A stretch of 10,820 nt of DNA, from assembly GCA_031279155.1 (NCBI GenBank), contig JAITJB010000248.1, positions 1-10,820 of the forward strand, written 5' to 3'. Each line of letters opens with the position of its first letter. Within the stretch, counting starts at the first letter, position 1. Position numbers and translations under genes: made by a program. This stretch comes from Deltaproteobacteria bacterium (GTDB lineage Bacteria; Desulfobacterota; Desulfarculia; Adiutricales; Adiutricaceae). The notes under the pieces are model-generated. The model did no database searches, was not told the origin of the DNA, and saw only the letters and a list, made by a program, of their open reading frames with translations. Of this stretch, positions 5,689 through 10,820 are shown piece after piece.

Positions 5689-6450
5689 TTGAGGTTTTGT
5701 ATTTTAGCTAGCGGCAGTAAAGGCAATAGCCTTTGGGTCGAGCATGGCGGCCAGGCCGTTATCGTCGATAACGGTCTTTCTTTAAAAGAGTTTAAAAAGC
5801 GCGCCGAGAGCGTAGGTTTATGTCTTTCGGCGGCGAAAAACTTAGTAATTTCCCACGAGCACACTGACCACGTGCGCGGGGTGGGGCCGCTGGCTAGAAA
5901 GCTCGGTCTCGTGGTCCACGTCTCAAAACCCACGGCCGAAGCCGGAGCATATTATCTGGCTAAAACAAATTTAAAATATTTTGAGCCCGGAGAAGTTTTA
6001 GATTTTGGGGCTTTAACTGTTAAGACCTTTACTAGTTCCCACGACTGCGCCGATCCTTCGGTTTTCGTTTTTGAGTGCCATAATGCTCGCTTGGGGCTAG
6101 CAACTGATTTGGGCGTAGGGACTACGTTAATTAAGCAGGAATTTTTAAAGCTCACGGCTTTAATTTTAGAATTTAACCACGATCTACAAATGCTCTTAGA
6201 TGGGCCCTACCCCTATTGGCTCAAGCAGAGAGTTAGAAGCCGCTTAGGCCATCTATCAAACGAGCAGGCCTCCGAAATGCTCTCTGAGATCTATCATAAC
6301 GATCTTAAGCAGGTGGTTTTAGCCCACCTTTCTGAGGTCAATAATACCCCCAATTTAGCTCAGGCTGCGGCCCAAAAGGTTTTACAAAATAGGCCGACAT
6401 CTTTAGCTGTGGCCGGCCAATGGACGCCGACAGAGGTTTTTGAGCTTTAG
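5689..6450 (+). CDS. YycJ-like metallo-beta-lactamase-fold hydrolase
   Basis: This 253-residue protein matches the YycJ/WalJ group of the metallo-beta-lactamase superfamily, probably a metal-dependent phosphodiesterase or nuclease; the substrate is not established. The N-terminal strand MRFCILASGSKGNSLWVE is typical of the group. The metal motif SHEHTDHVRG gives H56, H58, D60 and H61. Further likely ligands are H118 (SSHD), D140 (ATDLG) and H213 (LAHLSEVNNTP). The family block EFNHDLQMLLDGPYP (161-175), then LKQRVRS and GHLSNEQA (187-194), is also clear. The start is TTG, chosen because AGGGGG lies seven bases upstream and the protein then begins exactly where relatives do. It is co-transcribed with dut. 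The 67-base gap to metG holds an AT-rich hairpin, so co-transcription with metG is uncertain. Confidence 0.95.
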   Translation: MRFCILASGSKGNSLWVEHGGQAVIVDNGLSLKEFKKRAESVGLCLSAAKNLVISHEHTDHVRGVGPLARKLGLVVHVSKPTAEAGAYYLAKTNLKYFEPGEVLDFGALTVKTFTSSHDCADPSVFVFECHNARLGLATDLGVGTTLIKQEFLKLTALILEFNHDLQMLLDGPYPYWLKQRVRSRLGHLSNEQASEMLSEIYHNDLKQVVLAHLSEVNNTPNLAQAAAQKVLQNRPTSLAVAGQWTPTEVFEL

Positions 6451-6452
6451 CT

Positions 6453-6485
6453 AGCTTAAAATTTAAGCTTTAATTTTTTAAGCTT
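6453..6485 (+). terminator. AT-rich inverted repeat with T-run between the MBL gene and metG
   Basis: AGCTTAAA (6453-6460) and TTTAAGCT (6462-6469) form a near-perfect palindrome. TAATTTTTT (6471-6479) and a further AAGCTT (6480-6485) follow. It could be a weak intrinsic terminator for dut and the MBL gene, but the stem is AT-rich and the centre tight. Confidence 0.4.
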
Positions 6486-6507
6486 CATATTTTTCCACGT
6501 TTTTGGC

Positions 6508-6513
6508 GAGGGA
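6508..6513 (+). promoter_or_regulatory. Ribosome binding site deciding the metG start
   Basis: GAGGGA lies four bases before GTG 6518. No Shine-Dalgarno precedes the in-frame TTG at 6503. The GTG start gives MKYYVTTPIYYV, the usual MetRS N-terminus. Confidence 0.65.
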
Positions 6514-6517
6514 TAAA

Positions 6518-8539
6518 GTGAAATACTACGTTACCACACCCATCTATTATGTTAACGCCCGGCCCCATCTGGGCCATGCCTATACGACTATTATCAATGA
6601 CGTCTTAACCAGGTTCCATAAACTGATGGGCTATGACAGTTATTTTCTGACCGGAACCGATGAGCACGGCGACAAAATTGTCCGGGCCGCCCAAAGTGAG
6701 GGCTCTGACCCTCAAAAGTATGTAGACGAAATCAGCGCTCTTTTTAAAGCCGCTTGGCCCAAACTTGATATCCAAACCAATGACTTTATTAGGACGACTG
6801 AAGAGCGCCACAAAAAGGTCGTCTCAGCCTTCATGGATGCCGTCAATAAGCGCGGCGACATCTACTTTGGCGATTACGGCGGTCATTACTGTTTTGGCTG
6901 CGAGAGGTTTTACACCGAAAAGGAACTGGTCGACGGCTTGTGCCCGGATCACCTGACAAAACCTGAATATATATCGGAAAAGAATTATTTTTTCCGCATG
7001 TCCAACTACCAAGATTGGCTCATCGACTATATCAAGGCCAACCCCACCTTCATACGGCCCGAGCGCTACCGCAACGAGGTCTTGGGTTTTTTGCGCGATC
7101 CCTTAGAGGATCTGTGTATCACTCGCCCCAAAAGCCGCCTAACCTGGGGCATTGATGTGCCCTTTGACAAAAATTTTGTAACTTACGTCTGGTTTGACGC
7201 TTTAATTAACTATATCTCAGCCCTAGGCTGGCCAGATGGCGAATTGTTTCAAAAGTATTGGCCGGTGGCTCAGCACACCATCGCCAAAGACATCTTAAAG
7301 CCCCACGCCATATTTTGGCCAACCATGCTCAAGGCCGCCGATGTGCCCATATTTCAGCATTTAAATGTCCACGGCTACTGGCAGATTGGCTACAGTAAGA
7401 TGAGTAAGAGTATCGGAAATGTCGTTGAAGCTCTTTCCATGGCCGAACGCTACGGAAACGATCCTTTCCGCTACTTTCTGATTCGGGAGATGAATTTTGG
7501 TTTAGATAGCGAATTTTCTGAAGATCGCTTAGTAGAGCGCTACAATAGCGATCTAGCTAATGATTTAGGCAACCTCTGGCAGCGGGCCCTGGCCATGGTC
7601 CAAAAGTTTAATGACGGAGTTATCCCTACCCAGAGCTTAAACTCTAAAAATGAACCTGACGACGGCAGATGGCAAAAAATATTTGACGCCTTTGTCTCCG
7701 ATTACGTCGGCTGCTTTGAAGATGTTGACCCTAGGATGGCCTTTGTTGCGATCTGGGAGTTTATAAGCCTACTTAATAAAACCATCGATAGCGAGGCCCC
7801 TTGGGTATTGGCCAAAAATGAGAGCCAAAAAGATCGCTTAAAGGTGGTTCTAGCTAGACTTATTAAAGGCTTAGCTCTTTTAGGCGCCCTCATCTGGCCG
7901 GTTATGCCCAATACTGGATCGGAAATGTGGCGGCGCTTAGGGCTAGATCCCAGCGACATGACTACGGATATTGACAAGATAACCAGCCTTTTAGCCCACG
8001 GTAATAAGATATCGGCTGGCCAGGCCTTTTTCCCAAGGCTTGAAACCGAAAAGACCAAAGCCAAAGAGATCAAAGAAGCCGCCAAAGATTTAGCTAAAAA
8101 AGAGGCGGGGAAAGAAGCCGCCAAAGAAGTAGCCAAAGAATTGGCCAAAACAGAGGCGGCTTTCGGCTCTGCCGAGGGAAGCGGTATTAGTCGGCTAGAA
8201 TCTGAAACAGTTACCATCGAGGAATTTAAGCGCCTGGATTTAAGGGTAGCTAAGGTCTTAGCCGCCGAAGCTCTGCCAAAGAGCCGTAAGCTCATTAAGC
8301 TTACCCTTTCTTTGGGGGACAGCCAAAGGACCATCGTAGCCGGCATCGGTCAGCACTATAAGCCAGAAGAGCTCATTGACCGTAACGTTGTCATCGTGGC
8401 TAACTTAACGCCAGCCAAACTCATGGGCGTCACCTCTAACGGCATGGTCTTGTGCGCCACAGACCGGGCCGAAGGCGGCGAACTATTAACCCTTCTTACA
8501 ACCTCACAAGATTTTGCTCCTGGATCTAAAGTCTCATGA
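6518..8539 (+). CDS. metG: Methionyl-tRNA synthetase with C-terminal tRNA-binding domain
   Basis: MetRS charges tRNA-Met with methionine using ATP. The 673-residue protein is a class I synthetase. The HIGH-type motif is HLGH (17-20). The zinc knuckle in the connective peptide has one CxxC and one CxxH pair (C125, C128, C142, H145), as in Thermus. KMSKS is at 294-298 and GNVVE follows. The anticodon-binding helical domain runs to about 508. A Lys/Glu/Ala-rich linker (about 511-548) then leads to the EMAPII/Trbp111-like OB domain (about 563-673; IEEFKRLDLRVAKV, IVAGIG, VVIVANLTPAKLMGV, NGMVL). The GTG start is chosen from the Shine-Dalgarno and the usual N-terminus. Within the linker a 17-base direct repeat (8072-8088 and 8111-8127, 39 bases apart and in frame) encodes KEAAK(D/E), which suggests growth of the linker by local duplication. 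The catalytic core looks intact. Confidence 0.98.
   Translation: MKYYVTTPIYYVNARPHLGHAYTTIINDVLTRFHKLMGYDSYFLTGTDEHGDKIVRAAQSEGSDPQKYVDEISALFKAAWPKLDIQTNDFIRTTEERHKKVVSAFMDAVNKRGDIYFGDYGGHYCFGCERFYTEKELVDGLCPDHLTKPEYISEKNYFFRMSNYQDWLIDYIKANPTFIRPERYRNEVLGFLRDPLEDLCITRPKSRLTWGIDVPFDKNFVTYVWFDALINYISALGWPDGELFQKYWPVAQHTIAKDILKPHAIFWPTMLKAADVPIFQHLNVHGYWQIGYSKMSKSIGNVVEALSMAERYGNDPFRYFLIREMNFGLDSEFSEDRLVERYNSDLANDLGNLWQRALAMVQKFNDGVIPTQSLNSKNEPDDGRWQKIFDAFVSDYVGCFEDVDPRMAFVAIWEFISLLNKTIDSEAPWVLAKNESQKDRLKVVLARLIKGLALLGALIWPVMPNTGSEMWRRLGLDPSDMTTDIDKITSLLAHGNKISAGQAFFPRLETEKTKAKEIKEAAKDLAKKEAGKEAAKEVAKELAKTEAAFGSAEGSGISRLESETVTIEEFKRLDLRVAKVLAAEALPKSRKLIKLTLSLGDSQRTIVAGIGQHYKPEELIDRNVVIVANLTPAKLMGVTSNGMVLCATDRAEGGELLTLLTTSQDFAPGSKVS
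8072..8127 (+). repeat. In-frame 17-base direct repeat in the metG linker
   Basis: AAAGAAGCCGCCAAAGA occurs at 8072-8088 and again at 8111-8127. The copies are 39 bases (13 codons) apart and both encode KEAAK followed by D or E. It lies in the charged helical linker before the OB domain. Confidence 0.9.
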
Positions 8540-8548
8540 TGTCAGATA

Positions 8549-8590
8549 ATCCGGTCGGAAAATAAAGTTAGAGGATAAAACCGACCGGAT
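8549..8590 (+). repeat. 10-base inverted repeat directly after metG
   Basis: ATCCGGTCGG (8549-8558) and CCGACCGGAT (8581-8590) are perfect inverted copies around a 22-base A-rich spacer, starting ten bases after the metG stop. No T-run follows on either strand, so this is not a standard intrinsic terminator. It may be a 3'-end stabilising hairpin or a protein site. Confidence 0.75.
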
Positions 8591-8721
8591 AAAATCCATA
8601 AAATTATAGATCATCTTGAAATAGCACCTTAAGAGTCAAGATCTCACCTTTAAAAATCGTGTAGACCTATGTTCTCAGGTCCCACTAATGATTTTCTCCA
8701 AAAACTTTTCTCTCCCACCTC

Positions 8722-8750
8722 TTGACTAAAAGTCAAAAACGTAATATTAT
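8722..8750 (+). promoter_or_regulatory. Sigma-70-type promoter with a dyad over the -35
   Basis: TTGACT (8722-8727) and TATTAT (8745-8750) are separated by exactly 17 bases. The -35 is the left arm of a perfect dyad TTGACT-AAA-AGTCAA (8722-8736), which could be an operator or chance. Transcription would begin near 8757, at the 5' end of the structured RNA candidate. Confidence 0.65.
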
Positions 8751-8756
8751 TATAAC

Positions 8757-8970
8757 TCGACAGGCAAGGTCATAATTTTAGTGGCGAAAGATTGCGCCCA
8801 GACTTTGAATCCTTTTTGGTTTTAGCCTTAAAGGCATTATTGCTAGTTTCAGTAAAAAAGTTCCGAGTTGGCCGCGACCGTTTCCCCTCCAAGGCCATGG
8901 GGTGGGGGTTACGAGCTAGGCTAGACTAAATCATTCCCTTAAATGATTTACAGCCTGTTATTTTTACTTT
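8757..8970 (+). ncRNA. Structured RNA candidate, possibly 6S RNA-like
   Basis: A roughly 205-base RNA is suggested by a good promoter and by pairing of its two ends: ACAGGC (8760-8765) with GCCTGT (8953-8958), followed by TATTTTTACTTT. Interior hairpins include GGCG/CGCC (8783-8798). A long irregular arm is formed by TTGGCC with GGCTAG (8868-8873 with 8919-8924), CGT with ACG, and CCCCTCC with GGTGGGG (8884-8890 with 8901-8907). A perfect nine-base hairpin, TAAATCATT/AATGATTTA, is at 8927-8950. From memory, E. coli 6S RNA also has a 3'-side hairpin followed by UUACAGCCUG; here the hairpin runs directly into TTACAGCCTG. Size, closed ends and this match suggest 6S RNA, but the closing stem is short (6-7 bp). 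It could instead be another small RNA or the leader of the XRE-type gene. Confidence 0.42.
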
Positions 8971-9204
8971 GCGGCAAATTTTGATCCAATTCCTCCAACT
9001 AAGGCCCGGTCTAGGACCTTCAATTTCATCTGTTTTTTCGCTTTCCACTGATTTTTTTCGGTCCACAAATCCCTTGTTCAATCATCACCTGAGTCGGGTT
9101 TTGTCTGGCAATAATTGCTAACTCGATTCCTAATCTTACAAAAGGCAATCTACCTATTTCCGGTTGATAGTCTTTTATTCAAATTAAAATTAAGAGGTAG
9201 AATT

Positions 9205-9441
9205 ATGAGGATTAATGGTCCCGCTTTTGCCCGGTCGCGCGAGGAGCTCCTTTTGGGCCTTGCCGAGTTAGCTAACAAGGCTGATGTGACCTATAAGACC
9301 TTAGTTCGGGTCGAACGCGGCCAAAGCGTTAAGGTTATCTCGCTTCGTAAGATCATCCGGGCCTTGGGTATGACTATCCAAGAGGCTATCGCCAAGAAAC
9401 TCATCGAGTTTGACGAAGAAGAAGAACCCATGACCCATTGA
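9205..9441 (+). CDS. Small XRE/Cro-type helix-turn-helix protein
   Basis: A 78-residue protein made up almost wholly of one HTH_3 (XRE/Cro-CI) domain. The helices are LLLGLAELANKADVTYKTLVRVERGQS (about 16-42, with the turn at NKADVTYK and the family's ERG at 38-40) and SLRKIIRALGMTIQEAI (about 47-63). An acidic tail EFDEEEEP follows. It probably binds operator DNA as a dimer, perhaps controlling its own gene. The ATG is set by GAGG seven bases upstream; an in-frame TTG at 9115 would add 30 residues of unlikely sequence. There is no adjacent toxin, phage or restriction gene on either side, so the usual partners of such regulators are missing. Long non-coding stretches flank it. Its targets cannot be told from the sequence. 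Confidence 0.85.
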   Translation: MRINGPAFARSREELLLGLAELANKADVTYKTLVRVERGQSVKVISLRKIIRALGMTIQEAIAKKLIEFDEEEEPMTH

Positions 9442-9604
9442 AGGCCTCGCGGTCGGTCCTCTACGGCGAGGCGGCCATATATTGGCCTCTTCGCGGGAGA
9501 GGTAGAGAGAAACGATAACTCTAAGTTATTTAAGGGTTACCGACCGGTCCTTTATGGCCTTGACTTTTTGTCTAGCTAAAAGAGCCTTGGATTTTTTTTA
9601 ATTT

Positions 9605-9650
9605 TGGCCCTCTACTGATGGGTTATCCCGTCTTCGGAGGGCCATTTTTT
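9605..9650 (+). terminator. Strong intrinsic terminator upstream of trkA
   Basis: TGGCCCTC (9605-9612) pairs with GAGGGCCA (9637-9644). An inner stem GATGGG/CCCGTC (9617-9622 with 9627-9632, one G-U pair) closes on a TTAT loop, and six Ts follow (9645-9650). It ends the XRE-type transcript about 160 bases after its stop codon, or acts as a riboswitch-style terminator ahead of trkA. Confidence 0.85.
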
Positions 9651-9670
9651 AGATCTTGTTTTTAGGGATC

Positions 9671-9699
9671 TTGTAAATTTTCTAGAAGGGCACTATAAC
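9671..9699 (+). promoter_or_regulatory. Probable trkA promoter
   Basis: TTGTAA (9671-9676) and TATAAC (9694-9699) are 17 bases apart, just after the terminator. Transcription would start near 9706, giving a leader of about 46 bases. Confidence 0.55.
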
Positions 9700-9709
9700 A
9701 AGTCAAACA

Positions 9710-9726
9710 ATCCGGTTTGGCCGGAT
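9710..9726 (+). repeat. Inverted repeat ATCCGG-TTTGG-CCGGAT in the trkA leader
   Basis: A perfect six-base inverted repeat with a five-base spacer lies just after the predicted trkA transcription start. Its arms (ATCCGG / CCGGAT) are the same as the outer arms of the longer inverted repeat after metG. It could be an operator or a 5' mRNA hairpin. Confidence 0.6.
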
Positions 9727-9751
9727 AGACCAGAATTTTTCGAGGTGTTTG

Positions 9752-10820
9752 ATGAAAGTAGTGGTCGCCGGCGCCGGCGAGGTTGGTTACAATATTGCCG
9801 AGAAGCTCTCCCGCGAAAAGGTCGACGTAGTTCTGGTCGATGTCGATAGCGAGCGCTTAAAAGAGGTATCTGACAGTCTTGACGTCCAGACCATCAACGG
9901 TAGTATCGCCCATCCCGATATTTTAAATGATTCCGGCATAAGCGACGCCGAACTGTTAGTAGCTGTAACCTCAAGCGATGAGAGTAACATCTTAGCCTGC
10001 CGCATGGTCCAGTTAATGGCCCCTAACGTCAGGCGCCTGGCTAGGATCCGTGACCCTCAGCTCTTTGCCGCCTTAAACGACCCCAATATCAAAGAGGGCT
10101 TAGGGCTCGACTATGTTATCGATCCCGCCGGCCTAACCGTAGACACCATCATGGACTTTCTTTCCATGCCCGGGGCCGTAGACGTTATTGACGTGGCCAA
10201 GGGACGCTTAAAATTTGTGGGCTTAAGGCTCCCGCCCACCCATAGGGCCATTGGCCAGACTTTAGCCTCGGTTCTCCCTCGAACTGAGGGCAATAGCTTA
10301 TTGGTCGTAGCCGTCTACCGCCAATACCGGGTCATGATTCCCACCGGCTCAACCGTCTTAATGCCCTGGGATCTGGTCTACATGGCGGCCACCCCGGAGA
10401 GCCTAGAAGAGGTCGGTCTCTTTTTTGGCCTAGAGTGGAAGCCGGTTAAAAACGTCTTCATCTTAGGCGGCGGTGAGGTCGGCTTAACGCTTGCCAGGCG
10501 CTTAGAAGAGCGCGATTTAGTAATTAAGTTAGTTGAACAAAATAGTGAAAGATGCGAGTACCTAAGCCGGGAACTGGTTAAGACCATCGTCTTAAAAGGC
10601 GACGCTACCGATAAGGCCTTACTGGAAGATGAAGGCATCCGCGATTGCGACGTTTTTATCGCCGTTGGTAGTGATGATGAAAAAAATATGGTCTCCTGCT
10701 TACTGGCTAAGCGCTTGGGGGCGGCTAACACCATTACCCGCGTTAACCGCTACGCTTACGCTCCCTTGGTTTCAGCTATTGGCTTAGAGTCACTAGTATC
10801 GGCTCGCGTAGCCGCAGTAT
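9752..10820 (+). CDS. trkA: Trk potassium uptake regulator TrkA (C-terminal part beyond window)
   Basis: TrkA is the cytoplasmic NAD(H)-binding ring subunit that gates the TrkH/TrkG potassium channel. The first 356 residues are in the window; the usual length is about 450-460, so the last part is missing only because the window ends. The N-terminal RCK_N Rossmann domain starts at residue 1 with GAGEVG (7-12) and an Asp-rich second strand (VLVDVDSERL). A first RCK_C domain covers about 140-225 (LKFVGLRLPPTHRAIGQTL). A second RCK_N begins at about 235 with GGGEVG (239-244), followed by VEQNSERC, LKGDATDKALL and DDEKNM. This two-fold RCK layout is that of TrkA rather than of the shorter KtrA. 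The ATG has GAGGTG four bases upstream. It has its own promoter after a strong terminator; no trkH is visible. Confidence 0.97.
   Translation, partial: MKVVVAGAGEVGYNIAEKLSREKVDVVLVDVDSERLKEVSDSLDVQTINGSIAHPDILNDSGISDAELLVAVTSSDESNILACRMVQLMAPNVRRLARIRDPQLFAALNDPNIKEGLGLDYVIDPAGLTVDTIMDFLSMPGAVDVIDVAKGRLKFVGLRLPPTHRAIGQTLASVLPRTEGNSLLVVAVYRQYRVMIPTGSTVLMPWDLVYMAATPESLEEVGLFFGLEWKPVKNVFILGGGEVGLTLARRLEERDLVIKLVEQNSERCEYLSRELVKTIVLKGDATDKALLEDEGIRDCDVFIAVGSDDEKNMVSCLLAKRLGAANTITRVNRYAYAPLVSAIGLESLVSARVAAV

Larger units (their letters stand above)
8540..9204. other. 665-base intergenic region between metG and the XRE-type gene
   Basis: No protein gene is evident. From left to right it holds the post-metG inverted repeat (8549-8590), about 130 bases without clear features, a sigma-70-type promoter (8722-8750), a structured RNA candidate (about 8757-8970), and about 230 bases of pyrimidine-rich sequence. 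The last part shows only an 11-base palindrome GCAAT-A-ATTGC (9108-9118), about 87 bases before the XRE-type start. No tRNA T-loop, SRP RNA, tmRNA or RNase P signature was seen. Confidence 0.6.
9442..9751. other. 310-base intergenic region: hairpin chain, terminator and trkA promoter
   Basis: Between the XRE-type gene and trkA there is no reading frame of note. Four adjacent hairpins lie in the first 90 bases: GCCTCGC/GCGAGGC (9444-9450 with 9466-9472), GGCCA/TGGCC (9473-9477 with 9483-9487), CCTCT/AGAGG (9486-9490 with 9498-9502; it shares two bases with the previous stem) and ATAACT/AGTTAT (9515-9520 with 9524-9529). The loop of the first, GGTCGGT (9451-9457), is complementary to ACCGACC at 9539-9545, so a pseudoknot is possible. 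A strong terminator (9605-9650) and then a trkA promoter (9671-9699) follow. Confidence 0.55.

Noticed and set aside
5577..5933. A 118-codon minus-strand open frame across the dut/MBL junction.
   Set aside because: It overlaps two well-supported genes on the opposite strand and shows no recognisable motif or Shine-Dalgarno.
7702..8346. A 214-codon open frame on the minus strand inside metG.
   Set aside because: It lies wholly antisense to the conserved metG frame, its translation is Ser/Leu/Ala-rich without any family motif, and the plus frame explains the DNA.
8540..9204. A tRNA, tmRNA, SRP RNA or RNase P RNA in the long gap.
   Set aside because: No T-loop GGTTCGAATCC-like segment, SRP GGAAG core, tmRNA ends or RNase P core was found on either strand.

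Overview
The window looks like bacterial chromosome from a Gram-negative lineage. The gene mix fits a Deltaproteobacteria / Desulfobacterota-type genome: PyrR, LarC, a soluble CorC, an FHA-GAF-AAA+ regulator of the enhancer-binding class, dUTPase, a YycJ-like hydrolase, MetRS with a C-terminal tRNA-binding domain, and TrkA. This placement is inferred from gene content only; no rRNA or strict lineage marker is present. TTG starts are unusually common (larC, the corC-like gene and the MBL gene). No tRNA, rRNA, CRISPR array, phage gene or insertion sequence was seen.

Layout. The left part (1-4755) is read on the minus strand. From upstream to downstream it carries a degenerate FHA-GAF-AAA+-Fis regulator, a CBS/CorC protein, a terminator, a His-tailed LarC that has only its first domain, PyrR, and the start of a DJ-1/PfpI protein cut by the window edge. 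A 451-base divergent control region (4756-5206) follows, with a strong extended -10 promoter for the right-hand genes and hairpin-plus-T elements in both leaders. The plus strand then carries dut, a YycJ-type metallo-beta-lactamase-fold protein (its Shine-Dalgarno overlaps the dut stop) and metG. After metG lie about 1.2 kb that are mostly non-coding and rich in structure. They hold a hairpin after metG, a promoter and a ~210-base structured RNA candidate with 6S RNA-like features, a lone 78-residue XRE-type repressor gene, a chain of hairpins ending in a strong intrinsic terminator, and trkA with its own promoter (trkA runs off the right edge).

How the genes fit together. Most are housekeeping: pyrimidine salvage and control (pyrR), dUTP removal (dut), Met-tRNA charging (metG), potassium uptake control (trkA), and nickel-pincer cofactor assembly (larC). 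They do not form one pathway. The points most worth checking are the AAA+ regulator that has lost its Walker B acids, its GAFTGA loop and its sensor II arginine; the LarC1-only protein with 18 histidines in its first 53 residues; the RNA candidate at 8757-8970; and the riboswitch-like hairpin/terminator layout in front of trkA.
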